Source of the DNA: Bacillota bacterium
GTDB lineage: Bacteria > Bacillota > Clostridia > Oscillospirales > Oscillospiraceae
DNA length: 36,265 nucleotides
NCBI GenBank assembly: GCA_029003235.1
Contig: JAQYBZ010000109.1
Coordinates: forward strand, 1 to 36,265
Direction: 5' to 3'
The stretch's first letter is position 1; every line of letters starts with the position of its first letter. Shown here one piece after another: positions 9,306-18,259 of this stretch. The notes under the pieces were generated by a model. It was given only the letters and a program-made list of their open reading frames with translations, did no database searches and had not been told where the DNA came from. The translations under genes and the position numbers were made by a program.

Positions 9306-10457
9306 CTACACCTCCAACCGGCTGAGCTGCCGGGGCGCCGTCCGGGGCGCAAACCGCGTCACAAACAGGCCGTCGGGCTGTAAACCCTCGGCACAACCGT
9401 CCGGGCTGCACAGCAGCACGGTCACCCGGTTGCCGTTATAAAGGTCTTGCGCCTGCCGGGGAATGGCGGGGGCAAAGAGCAGCACATGGGAAAAAGCGCA
9501 GTGCCCCTGCTCCTGCAGCCACCGTGCGGCCACACTTCCCCCTGTCCGTGGGGCAAGAGAGAGCAGCGCCTCCACCATTGCGTCAAATTCACCCACATCT
9601 GAGACGGAAAACCGGCAAATGGCGTCGGCATCCGCGTCGCGCCAGACCACCTGATGGGCGATCCCCTGCCGGGTCAGCGCGTGGGACACGCTGGCAAAGG
9701 CAACGGTCAGGGCATCCGCCAGGTCGGCGGTGTCCGGACGGCTGGTATCCAGCAAAAGCAGCACATCATTGATAATGGGCTTGGCAAACTGGCGGGACAT
9801 GAGCCGGTCGGTCTTCTCCGACAGCTTCCAATGAATCTGCCGCAGTGCGTCGCCGGGTACAAACTCCCGAATTTCAAAGGTTTCGCCGGGGTCTGAACCC
9901 GGCTGCGTCTGACTGTAAACGTCGCTGTCCGGCGCATAAGCGCCCTGATGTTCCAGCAGCACCTGCGATTCAAACAGCCGTGGCTGCACAAGCACCTGCG
10001 CCTGACAGGGGGCTTCCACCGCCGCGCGAAACAGGCCGAACACATCCTGTAAATACACCTTGCACGCCCGCACCTGCACCAGCCCGCAGTGGGTCAGCTC
10101 CAGAGAAAACGCCGCCTGTGACCGGCGAAAACAGCAGCATTGCAGTTCCTCCACCGCCGTCTCGTCCGTACGCAGATTGCGGATTTCCAGTCTCAGGCCG
10201 ACGAACAGGGGCAGATACAGGCGGCTTTCAAGGGTCACTTTACCGGTGAGCGTACTTCCCTGCTCTGTGCCGGGAGGCAGCACAATATCCGCATGCAGCC
10301 GACGGCGGCACAAGCGCAGCACCAACGCGCCCGGCAGGGGCAGCAGCAACAGCGCCAGCAAAGCATACAGGGTGGCCGCACTGTTTTCAAACAGATACAG
10401 GATCGCCGCCACCGCCAGCGCCGCCAGCCAGAGAAGTCTCCTTTTTCCCACACTCAT
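9306..10457 (-). CDS. DUF58 domain-containing protein
   Basis: Two N-terminal TM segments; REFVPGDALRQIHWKLSEKTDRLMSRQF is the DUF58 signature. Confidence 0.93.
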   Translation of the reverse strand: MSVGKRRLLWLAALAVAAILYLFENSAATLYALLALLLLPLPGALVLRLCRRRLHADIVLPPGTEQGSTLTGKVTLESRLYLPLFVGLRLEIRNLRTDETAVEELQCCCFRRSQAAFSLELTHCGLVQVRACKVYLQDVFGLFRAAVEAPCQAQVLVQPRLFESQVLLEHQGAYAPDSDVYSQTQPGSDPGETFEIREFVPGDALRQIHWKLSEKTDRLMSRQFAKPIINDVLLLLDTSRPDTADLADALTVAFASVSHALTRQGIAHQVVWRDADADAICRFSVSDVGEFDAMVEALLSLAPRTGGSVAARWLQEQGHCAFSHVLLFAPAIPRQAQDLYNGNRVTVLLCSPDGCAEGLQPDGLFVTRFAPRTAPRQLSRLEV

Positions 10458-11389
10458 GACTCCGCGTAAGGCTCCGGCACCTGGGACAGGAGCTCTGCAA
10501 GCACCTGCTGCGCCGATAGCTGCGCGGCCTTGGCCTTCTGACTGGGCAGAACTCTGTGGGCGCAGACGTCCACAAAAATTTCCCGCACATCCGCCGGGAT
10601 CACATAATCCCGTCCGCGCACAAAGGCGCAGGCTCTGGCCATTCTGCCCACGGCGATGGCGCCCCGGGGACTGATGCCCAGCTCCAGCAGCTCTGTCTGC
10701 TGAGAAGCCATGGTCAGCCGGGTGATATAGGACAAAATGCTGTCCTTCATGGTGACCTGCGCCGCCTGTTGCTGCATTTGCAGCACCTGCGCACAGTCCG
10801 CAACGGGTCTGACCTTTTCCACAGGATTTTCCAGCCGGTGGCTGCGCAGAATCTGCATCTGACTTTCAAAGTCCGGATAGCCAATGTGCAGGCGTATCAG
10901 AAAGCGATCCAACTGTGCCTGGGGCAAAAGCTGAGTGCCGGCAGCGCCCACATGGTTTTCCGTGGCAATGACAAGGAAGGGTTCAGGCAACGGATGGGCG
11001 GTGCCGTCTACCGTGACCTGCCGTTCCTCCATTGCCTCCAGCAGCGCCGACTGGGTCTTGCTGGAGGTACGGTTGATTTCATCTGCCAGCAGCAGATTGG
11101 AATCGTTGACGATGCCGGGCATATAGCGAAAACCGCCGCCGGCCTTGTCATAGACAGAAAAACCCACAATATCCGACGGCAGTACGTCCGGCGTCAACTG
11201 CAGCCGGTGATAGCGCATACCCAGCGCCTTTCCCAGCGCCACAGCCAGAGTGGTCTTGCCCACGCCGGGTACGTCGTCCAGCAAAATATGCCCATTGGCA
11301 AGCACGGCCATCCATACCTTTTCCAGTACCTCCGCCTTGCCCACGATAACCTGATTCATCTGCTCCAGCAGCTCATTGGTTCTGTTCAT
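10454..11389 (-). CDS. MoxR-family AAA+ ATPase
   Basis: Walker A DDVPGVGKTTLA, Walker B LLLADEINRTSSKTQSALLEAMEERQVTVDG; 4-bp overlap with DUF58 gene. Confidence 0.96.
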   Translation of the reverse strand: MNRTNELLEQMNQVIVGKAEVLEKVWMAVLANGHILLDDVPGVGKTTLAVALGKALGMRYHRLQLTPDVLPSDIVGFSVYDKAGGGFRYMPGIVNDSNLLLADEINRTSSKTQSALLEAMEERQVTVDGTAHPLPEPFLVIATENHVGAAGTQLLPQAQLDRFLIRLHIGYPDFESQMQILRSHRLENPVEKVRPVADCAQVLQMQQQAAQVTMKDSILSYITRLTMASQQTELLELGISPRGAIAVGRMARACAFVRGRDYVIPADVREIFVDVCAHRVLPSQKAKAAQLSAQQVLAELLSQVPEPYAES

Positions 11390-11448
11390 ATAAATCTCCC
11401 AAGTCTATCAAGATACACAGACACTATACTCAATATTCTCCCGGCACA

Positions 11449-11517
11449 CAACCCCCGGGAGGGGATTTTTTGCGGCTTTTGCCGGAATTTCTGAAAAATA
11501 TCCCCCACCGGGGGTTG
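11449..11517. repeat. 69-bp imperfect palindrome in the divergent moxR/S-component intergenic region
   Basis: CAACCCCCGG..GGGGAT...ATCCCC..CCGGGGGTTG. Confidence 0.8.
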
Positions 11518-11544
11518 CCGTAGATCCGCTCTGCGGATTATAAT
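11515..11544 (+). promoter_or_regulatory. Putative promoter TTGCCG-N18-TATAAT for the S-component gene
   Basis: Direct reading; spacer carries ATCCGC-tct-GCGGAT. Confidence 0.5.
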
Positions 11545-11599
11545 ACAAATTGCGTCCGCGCTGTGATTCCTGCGGCTGCAAAAACAAAGGAGGCGTTCC

Positions 11600-12163
11600 A
11601 TGAAGCCCATGTCTGCCATCAAGCGCTCGTGCATCTGCGCGCTGTGCATTGCCTTTTGCTATGTGCTGCCTCTGGCCTTCCACGCTCTGGGGCTGGCCAC
11701 GACTTTTTCTCCCATCCATATTCCGGTGCTTCTGTGCGGCCTGCTGTGCGGTCCCGTCTATGGCGCATTCTGCGGCGTCGCCGGTCCGGTGCTTTCCTCT
11801 GTGCTTTCCGGTATGCCCTCGGCAACGGCGCTTATCTCCATGGTACCGGAGCTGCTGGTTTACGGGCTGGTCTCCGGCCTGCTGTTCCGGCTGATCCATA
11901 CAAAAAATTTCTACGCCGATATATATGTGGCGCTGATTCCCGCCATGGTGCTGGGGCGCGTCATTGGCGGTGCGGCAAAGATGCTCTTCTATCTCTCCGA
12001 CGGCACGGCCTATACCCTGTCTTTGTGGGCGTCTGCCTACTTTGTCCAGACCCTGCCGGGAACCATTTTGCAGCTTGCTGTCATTCCGGCGCTGGTGCTG
12101 GTGCTGACCGTGGCGGGACTGATTCCCCGGCGCTATCCCAAACAAGGAGTCAAAAAGGCATGA
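11600..12163 (+). CDS. ECF transporter S component-like membrane protein
   Basis: About six TM segments, GPVYGAFCGVAGPVLSSVLSG motif typical of S components; RBS AAGGAGG. Confidence 0.75.
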   Translation: MKPMSAIKRSCICALCIAFCYVLPLAFHALGLATTFSPIHIPVLLCGLLCGPVYGAFCGVAGPVLSSVLSGMPSATALISMVPELLVYGLVSGLLFRLIHTKNFYADIYVALIPAMVLGRVIGGAAKMLFYLSDGTAYTLSLWASAYFVQTLPGTILQLAVIPALVLVLTVAGLIPRRYPKQGVKKA

Positions 12164-12744
12164 ACAAACAGGATGTAAAAGCATTTTTCGACCGCTGCGC
12201 CCCCCGGTGGGACGCGGACATGGTACGCAACGAGGCGGTCATTGAGACCATTCTCAACAACGGCGGCATCCGGGAGGGCGTCCATGTGCTGGACGTGGCC
12301 TGCGGTACCGGCGTGCTGTTTGGCGATTATCTGCGCCGGAACGTTGCCTCGGTGACGGCCATTGACATTTCCCCGGAAATGGTGAAAATCGCCCAGAGCA
12401 AATTCCCCCAGGTGCAGGTACTCTGCGGCGATGTGGAGGACACGGCCTTTGACCGGAGGTTTGACGCCGTGATGGTCTACAACGCCTTCCCCCACTTCCC
12501 TGACCCGGCGCACCTGATCGCCGTGCTGTCCGGTCTTTTGATGCCGGGCGGACGCCTCAGCGTCGCCCACGGTATGAGCCGTGCCGCCCTGTCTGCCCAC
12601 CATGCCGGCTGCGCCAGCAAGGTATCCGTGGAGCTGCTGTCGGAAGACGCACTGGCGCAGCTCTTTGCCAACAGCGGTCTGGATGTGGATGTAAGAATCT
12701 CTGATGAACGGATGTATCAGGTCAGCGGCGTGAAAAGAACGTGA
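12160..12744 (+). CDS. Class I SAM-dependent methyltransferase
   Basis: VLDVACGTGVLFGDYL, VTAIDISPEMV; ATGA overlap with upstream gene. Confidence 0.9.
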   Translation: MNKQDVKAFFDRCAPRWDADMVRNEAVIETILNNGGIREGVHVLDVACGTGVLFGDYLRRNVASVTAIDISPEMVKIAQSKFPQVQVLCGDVEDTAFDRRFDAVMVYNAFPHFPDPAHLIAVLSGLLMPGGRLSVAHGMSRAALSAHHAGCASKVSVELLSEDALAQLFANSGLDVDVRISDERMYQVSGVKRT

Positions 12745-12752
12745 GTTTTGGT

Positions 12753-12789
12753 AAAAATCGGGTCTGCTTCAAAAGCAGACCCGATTTTT
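12753..12789. terminator. Bidirectional intrinsic terminator
   Basis: AAAAATCGGGTCTGCTT-CAA-AAGCAGACCCGATTTTT. Confidence 0.9.
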
Positions 12790-12814
12790 CTCTGTCAAAT
12801 TCTGCCAGACCCGG

Positions 12815-13966
12815 TCACCGGCAAAGCTCCGCAGCAAGGGCGTCGATCTGCTCCATGTTCTCCGCGTGCAGGCCGGATTTGATATGTACGGTGGTATCCG
12901 TCCAGGTGAGATTTTTACAGCCGGACAGCGTTTCTTTCATAATATTGGCCGCCTGAGGCGCCCAGGTGCCGTTCTCCATAAGGCCAACCGTGCGGTTCTG
13001 GAAATTGCGCTCCGTCAGGTGCCCCAGGAAGGTGCGCATATAGGGGAAAATACCCATGTTATAGGTGGTGGTGGCAAGCACGACCTTTCCATAACGGAAA
13101 GCATCGGCCACGGCGACGGATGGTTCCGTTCTGGCCAGATCATGGACAACCACGTTCTCACAGCCGTTCTGGCGGAGCTTCTGTTCCAGCAGCTCCACGG
13201 CCTTTTTCGTGTTGCCGTAGACGGAGGTATAGCAGATGAGCACGCCGGGACTTTCCACACCGTAGGAAGCCCATGTCTGGTAAAGCGCCAGATAATGCCC
13301 CAGATCATCGTTCAAAACCGGGCCGTGGAGGGGGCAAATGCGCCCGATGTCCAGCGTTTTGGCCTTCTTCAGCACATTTTGCACCTGTACGCCGTATTTG
13401 CCCACAATGCCGATATAGTAGCGCCGGGCTTCGTCATCCCAGGGCTCGTCCGTATCCACCGCGCCGAACTTGCCGAAGGCGTCGGCGGAAAACAGGGTGC
13501 GCTCCGTATCGTCATAGGTCATGATGACCTCCGGCCAATGCACCATGGGGGCGGTGATAAAGCTTAAAGTATGGCGGCCGAGACAGAGCTGGGAGCCGTT
13601 GTCCACAGGCAGAGTCTTTTCCGGCTGCGCACCGTAAAAATTCTCCATCATGGCAAAACTCTTGGCGTTGGAAACCACGGTGGTTTCCGAATAAGTCCGC
13701 AGGAATTCTCCGATGCTGGAGGAGTGATCCGGCTCCATATGCTGAACGACCAGATAGTCCGGCCTGCGCCCGGCCAGAACCGCCGACAGATTGTCCAGCC
13801 ACTGCCGGGTAAAATGGGCGTCCACCGTGTCCATCACGGCGATTTTATCGTCCAGTATCACATAGGAATTGTAGGACATGCCGTTGGGCACCCGGTACTG
13901 GGATTCAAACAGATCCAGCTTGTGATCACTGACGCCTACATATTGGATGTCATTTGAGATCTTCAT
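12815..13966 (-). CDS. Flavodiiron protein (A-type flavoprotein, FprA-like)
   Basis: MBL motif HMEPDHSSSI; flavodoxin CYTSVYGNTKKAVE; ATG at 13966 with AAAGGA RBS. Confidence 0.93.
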   Translation of the reverse strand: MKISNDIQYVGVSDHKLDLFESQYRVPNGMSYNSYVILDDKIAVMDTVDAHFTRQWLDNLSAVLAGRRPDYLVVQHMEPDHSSSIGEFLRTYSETTVVSNAKSFAMMENFYGAQPEKTLPVDNGSQLCLGRHTLSFITAPMVHWPEVIMTYDDTERTLFSADAFGKFGAVDTDEPWDDEARRYYIGIVGKYGVQVQNVLKKAKTLDIGRICPLHGPVLNDDLGHYLALYQTWASYGVESPGVLICYTSVYGNTKKAVELLEQKLRQNGCENVVVHDLARTEPSVAVADAFRYGKVVLATTTYNMGIFPYMRTFLGHLTERNFQNRTVGLMENGTWAPQAANIMKETLSGCKNLTWTDTTVHIKSGLHAENMEQIDALAAELCR

Positions 13967-13988
13967 GGTAAAATTCCTTTCCATCTAC

Positions 13989-14534
13989 TTATGTTCTATT
14001 GATGCAGATCCGCCCCTCCAGCTTATTCAACAGCCGGGTCAGGGGGAGGATCAGCGTTCCCGCCACAAGATTGCCGACGGCGTGCATGACATCCCAGGGA
14101 AGCCCTGCCACAATCCAGGCCACCGTAGCGCGAAAGTTCAGCCCGAAAAACAGCGCCTGCGCCGGGGCGTACAGCGTTCCGAAAGCCAGCCCGTGGAGGG
14201 CACACACGGCCATATACACGGGCACGGCCACCACCGGCTTCATCTTCCGGGGCAGCAGCATGGTCCCTGCCCACAGCACTGTCCAGATGTACAGATAGGG
14301 TACCCACCAGACGGCAAATCCGGCATAGATGCCATTGAGCAATACATAGATATAAATGGGAATGAGCGCGCGCTTGCGGTATACCAGCGTATAAACCATG
14401 GTCAGCATCCCCAGCAGATGAATGTTGGGCAGCAGCTCCATGATCACCTTGGAGACGAACATCACCGTTCCCAGCATGGCAAATATGACCATGTGGCGCA
14501 GGTCGAGAGAAGCGTTCTTTTTTGTGGAATCCAT
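13989..14534 (-). CDS. ECF transporter S component-like membrane protein
   Basis: 181 aa hydrophobic protein with S-component-like TM pattern. Confidence 0.65.
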   Translation of the reverse strand: MDSTKKNASLDLRHMVIFAMLGTVMFVSKVIMELLPNIHLLGMLTMVYTLVYRKRALIPIYIYVLLNGIYAGFAVWWVPYLYIWTVLWAGTMLLPRKMKPVVAVPVYMAVCALHGLAFGTLYAPAQALFFGLNFRATVAWIVAGLPWDVMHAVGNLVAGTLILPLTRLLNKLEGRICINRT

Positions 14535-14610
14535 TGGGTCGCACCTTCGCAGGTAGATTGCAATATCTGCAAGGGATAGTATAACAAACCCGGCGGCTTT
14601 TTACAAGTAC

Positions 14611-14652
14611 GCGCACAGAAAAACGGCCGGGGCGCACAGAAAAACGGCCGAG
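14611..14652. repeat. Two tandem copies of a 21-bp unit (GCGCACAGAAAAACGGCCGRG)
   Basis: Direct reading; one mismatch between copies. Confidence 0.9.
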
Positions 14653-14707
14653 GCGCTTCTGGCCGCAGCCGTCTTTTCTGAAAAAGGAGCAAAAATCTCC
14701 GTCCGGA

Positions 14708-15094
14708 TCACTCTTTGATCTCCAGAACGCCCATGGGGCAGGCTCTTGCGCACAGGCCGCAGGCCACGCACTTGGACGCGCGCTGGGTCTGTTCCGGCAG
14801 AACGATCACATGGAAGGGGCAGACCTCTTTGCACTTGCCGCAACCCACGCACAGCTTTTTGTTGATCATGTACACGCCGGTCTTCGGATTTTGGGTAATG
14901 GCACCGGAGGGACAGGCATCTGCGCATTTGCCGCACTGCACGCAGGTCATGGGTCTTGCGCCGCCCTTCCACGGCACGATCTGCAGGCAGGCTTTGTCCG
15001 GATCAAATTCCTTAAAGTAGGCGTTGGAGCAGGCGCGGACGCACTCCAGACACGCCATACACTGTACGTCTTTCTTCACAGTCAGTTTTTTCAT
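14708..15094 (-). CDS. Polyferredoxin with multiple 4Fe-4S motifs (CooF/HycB-like)
   Basis: CMACLECVRAC, CVQCGKCADACP, CVGCGKCKEVCP, CVACGLCARACP. Confidence 0.92.
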   Translation of the reverse strand: MKKLTVKKDVQCMACLECVRACSNAYFKEFDPDKACLQIVPWKGGARPMTCVQCGKCADACPSGAITQNPKTGVYMINKKLCVGCGKCKEVCPFHVIVLPEQTQRASKCVACGLCARACPMGVLEIKE

Positions 15095-15218
15095 AAAACT
15101 CTCCTATCTATCACGGTTCCGCCGACCCATGGCCGGACGGGATTGCCCCGTTATTATACAACGTTCCGTGACAGGAATCAACCATAATTCGGTATAAAAC
15201 GACCGATTTCTTCCCTGC

Positions 15219-16073
15219 TCAGAATCTGGCGCGGATGGCCGCCTCGGCGCGTTGAAGGATTTCCTCTGTTTTTTCGCCAAGAATCCGCTGCAACAGCGCC
15301 GATTCCGTCCGGGCGCCGGTGACATGGGGCACACGGTACGCCCCCGCGTCGCTTCCAAGGCCGATGAGGCCGCCGTACTGTGCCGTGCGAGCCACGTTTT
15401 CCATGGCAGTGTCCAGAATTTCCTCCAATGCTCTGTCGGGGAACCTGCCGCTGCCCATCAAATTGGAAACAGTAGACAGGGTCGGCACCCAAACGGTGTC
15501 CGTCTGCGCCAGCGCATGGCAGACCTCATCATTGAGGAACGCTCCGTGTTCCACGGAGCCGACGCCGGCCTCGATCGCCGCAAGGGTCGCCCTGGCGCCG
15601 TTGCAGTGCGCCATAACGGAAAAGCCCTCGTCCCTTGCAATGGTTATCAGCGTTTTGATCTCCGCCGCATCCAGCGGTTCCTCCGTCAGCTTCCCTGCGG
15701 TATGAAAATCCATGAGGCCGGAGAGCATGAGCTTGATAAAATCCGCCCCCTGCTGCCTCGCCTGCCCGATCAGTGCCCGGTATTGTTTCAGGTCGGCGTA
15801 ACCCCGGCCAATGAATCCGCCATAATGGCCTTGCTTGTGGATGGGAAAGGCGGGGCTTCGGTAGACAATGCCGTATTCCGGCGCCAACTGCTTTGCCCGC
15901 AGGCTCACGCCCCAGGCGTCGCCGCCGTCCCGCAGATAAGTAATTCCTGCGCTGCGGTAGGCTGCAAGTCTTTGGCGGATGACCGTCTCATTAGGTGCAG
16001 GTCGGTGGGCGTCGATGGCGTCGCGGTAATAGACGCCGTCCAGCACCATGTGGATGTGCAGATCACAGTCCAT
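15219..16073 (-). CDS. Amidohydrolase-family metal-dependent hydrolase
   Basis: LHIHMVLDG, VMAHCNG, SVEHGAF, GLGSDAGAY motifs; overlaps the 3' end of folC by 11 bp. Confidence 0.88.
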   Translation of the reverse strand: MDCDLHIHMVLDGVYYRDAIDAHRPAPNETVIRQRLAAYRSAGITYLRDGGDAWGVSLRAKQLAPEYGIVYRSPAFPIHKQGHYGGFIGRGYADLKQYRALIGQARQQGADFIKLMLSGLMDFHTAGKLTEEPLDAAEIKTLITIARDEGFSVMAHCNGARATLAAIEAGVGSVEHGAFLNDEVCHALAQTDTVWVPTLSTVSNLMGSGRFPDRALEEILDTAMENVARTAQYGGLIGLGSDAGAYRVPHVTGARTESALLQRILGEKTEEILQRAEAAIRARF

Positions 16074-17343
16074 CCGGCATCGCCCTCAGGGCAGCTTTCA
16101 CGTCTCCCAGCATATACAGAGAGCCGTAGCACAGCACGGCGCCGTCCTTGCCCGTGTGTTCCAGCGCAAGGCGCACCCCGTCCGCCACGGTATCACAGGC
16201 GGTCACCGGCTTTTCAAAGCGTCTGAGATACTCCGCCAGCGCCGGAGCCTGCAATGCGCGGGGATTGTCCGGCGTTACCGTGAGAAATTCCCGCACATAG
16301 GGCGCCACATTGGCGTACATACAATGGTAATCCTTATCCCCCAGAACGCCGGTCAGGACGGTAAGGGGTCTGTCTGCCAGATAGTCCCGGATATTTTTGA
16401 CCAGCGCCTCGATGCACTGGGGATTGTGTCCGCCGTCAATGATGAACAGAGGATCCTCTCTCAGCAGCTCAAATCTACCCGGCCAGCGCACCTGCGCCAG
16501 TCCCCGGCGAATGTCCCCGTCCGTAATGTTCCAGCCTTTCTTCTGCAGCACCGTGGCGGTGGTCAGCGCCACGGCCGCGTTGCGAAGCTGATGCTCTCCC
16601 AGCAGGGGCAGCTCCACCTGGTCAAAGCGTCCCCAGCGGAAGCGCTGACCTGCAAGGGTACGGGATATAAGCTGCAAGGAGTCAAAATCGGCTTTTGTCA
16701 GGTGCGCGCCCACCTGACGGCAGCGCGCCTCAAAGACCGCCTCCACCGAGGGCGTTTCCCGGTAAATGACCGCTTCGCAGCCGGGTTTTATGATACCAGC
16801 TTTGGTCTGGGCGATTTTCTCAAGGGTATCGCCCAGATATTCCGTGTGATCCAGGCCGATGTTGCAGACCACGGCGACCTCCGGGGGCAGAATTACGTTG
16901 GTGGCGTCAAACTCTCCGCCCATGCCCACCTCGCACACCACGATGTCGCAATGGTGGCGGGCAAAGAACTCAAACCCTACGGCCGTGACCATTTCAAATT
17001 CCGTGGGCTGCTCAAAGATGGAATCCGCCATGGGCTGAATATAGGCGGTAATGTCGCACAGCTCCTCATCGGAGATCATCTCTCCGTCGATCTGCATACG
17101 CTCGTTGAAGCGTTCGATATAGGGGGAGGTATACAGACCGGTGCGGTAGCCGGCCTGATGAAGGATGGACGCCAGCATGGCGCAGGTGGAGCCTTTTCCG
17201 TTGGTACCGGTCACATGGACAAATTTCAGCGACCGTTCCGGGTGCCCCATTTTGTCCAGCAGGGCGTTGATGCGGGACAGGCCGGGGATACTCCCCTTCC
17301 AGCAGACCGCGTGAATATAGTGCAGAGCCTCGTCAATGTTCAT
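16063..17343 (-). CDS. folC: Folylpolyglutamate synthase / dihydrofolate synthase
   Basis: VHVTGTNGKGSTCAMLASIL, MGGEFDATNVI, DGGHNPQ motifs. Confidence 0.95.
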   Translation of the reverse strand: MNIDEALHYIHAVCWKGSIPGLSRINALLDKMGHPERSLKFVHVTGTNGKGSTCAMLASILHQAGYRTGLYTSPYIERFNERMQIDGEMISDEELCDITAYIQPMADSIFEQPTEFEMVTAVGFEFFARHHCDIVVCEVGMGGEFDATNVILPPEVAVVCNIGLDHTEYLGDTLEKIAQTKAGIIKPGCEAVIYRETPSVEAVFEARCRQVGAHLTKADFDSLQLISRTLAGQRFRWGRFDQVELPLLGEHQLRNAAVALTTATVLQKKGWNITDGDIRRGLAQVRWPGRFELLREDPLFIIDGGHNPQCIEALVKNIRDYLADRPLTVLTGVLGDKDYHCMYANVAPYVREFLTVTPDNPRALQAPALAEYLRRFEKPVTACDTVADGVRLALEHTGKDGAVLCYGSLYMLGDVKAALRAMPDGL

Positions 17344-17347
17344 TGCA

Positions 17348-17950
17348 TCATGCTTCCTTTATATTTGTCTCCTGTTGCCGTGACGTGGGAATCAGATTTG
17401 CCCGCTGCAGCGCAATAAGAATCGGCAGTGCGGCAGTGGCCGTCAAAAGCGCCGAGAGAATGCCGGACAAAATCCGCACACCCAGAACGCCGAAGATCAG
17501 GGCATAATTATAGTAGCCAAACATCTTGGAATCGACGTAGTACGCAGCGGTATTGCCCAGAGAAGTCAGGACTGCGGCAACAATACACACGATGTAGTAT
17601 ACATACGGGCGCTTTTTGTGGATAATGGTATCAAGGGACATGGATTTCTTCAGCAGTACCACAGCCAGACCGACAATCAGGCCGCGCAGTGCCGGCGGCA
17701 ATACCCACAGCAGCGTCGTCGCCGTCAGGCCGTACTGCCCCAGAAGCTGAGAGAGAAATTCGCCAAGGAAACCTACCAGAAATGCGTCTACCGGGCCGAA
17801 GAGCATGGCGCAAATGACCACCGCAAGAGAGTCAAAGGTGAGCTTCACGCCATAGATGGTGACAGAAAGACGGGACAGGGCAAAAAATACCGCCATTAAA
17901 ACGGCATCAAACACCAGTCGTTTGAGGGGGAATCCATTCTTTTTTTGCAT
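17348..17950 (-). CDS. folT: Folate-family ECF transporter S component
   Basis: S-component hydrophobic pattern; adjacent to folC and downstream of a THF riboswitch; RBS AGGAGG. Confidence 0.88.
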   Translation of the reverse strand: MQKKNGFPLKRLVFDAVLMAVFFALSRLSVTIYGVKLTFDSLAVVICAMLFGPVDAFLVGFLGEFLSQLLGQYGLTATTLLWVLPPALRGLIVGLAVVLLKKSMSLDTIIHKKRPYVYYIVCIVAAVLTSLGNTAAYYVDSKMFGYYNYALIFGVLGVRILSGILSALLTATAALPILIALQRANLIPTSRQQETNIKEA

Positions 17951-18031
17951 AAAAAAGCCTCCTGTTTCTAAATAAGAATTGGGAGGAGGTTAAAACATAT
18001 TTTGTTTGCAGAAGCCGTCAGGCAGCCTCTG

Positions 18032-18137
18032 TTTGCAACAGCGGATGCGAAAATGGCATCGCGGAGCAACGCTCCTTCGCCCGGCGGCAACCTCCCATCC
18101 AACCGGTACTTAACGCGCCATTTCTACTCATGCAACA
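18032..18137 (-). promoter_or_regulatory. Tetrahydrofolate (THF-I type) riboswitch aptamer
   Basis: Minus strand: GAGTAGA...GCGTTAAGT...GGATGGGAGGTTGCC...GCGAAGGAGCGTTGCTCCGCGATGCCATTTTCGCATCCGC, closed by TTGCA/TGCAA; matches the known folT THF riboswitch layout. Confidence 0.92.
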
Positions 18138-18197
18138 AGTGGTATGGTGTTAAATTAGCAGGTTCACATCTGCCTGCCCTTAGTTTTCTCCAGAGCT

Positions 18198-18225
18198 ATT
18201 GTAGCGGTTTTATGCAAAAATGCAA
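18198..18225 (-). promoter_or_regulatory. Putative promoter of folT leader, TTGCAT-N16-TACAAT on the minus strand
   Basis: Direct reading. Confidence 0.5.
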
Positions 18226-18256
18226 GAGGAAATCTGAAAAAAATCAGATTTCCTCT
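18225..18256 (-). terminator. Intrinsic terminator downstream of the CsoR-family gene
   Basis: AGAGGAAATCTGA-6 nt-TCAGATTTCCTCT followed on the minus strand by TGCATTTTTG. Confidence 0.75.
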
Positions 18257-18259
18257 GCT

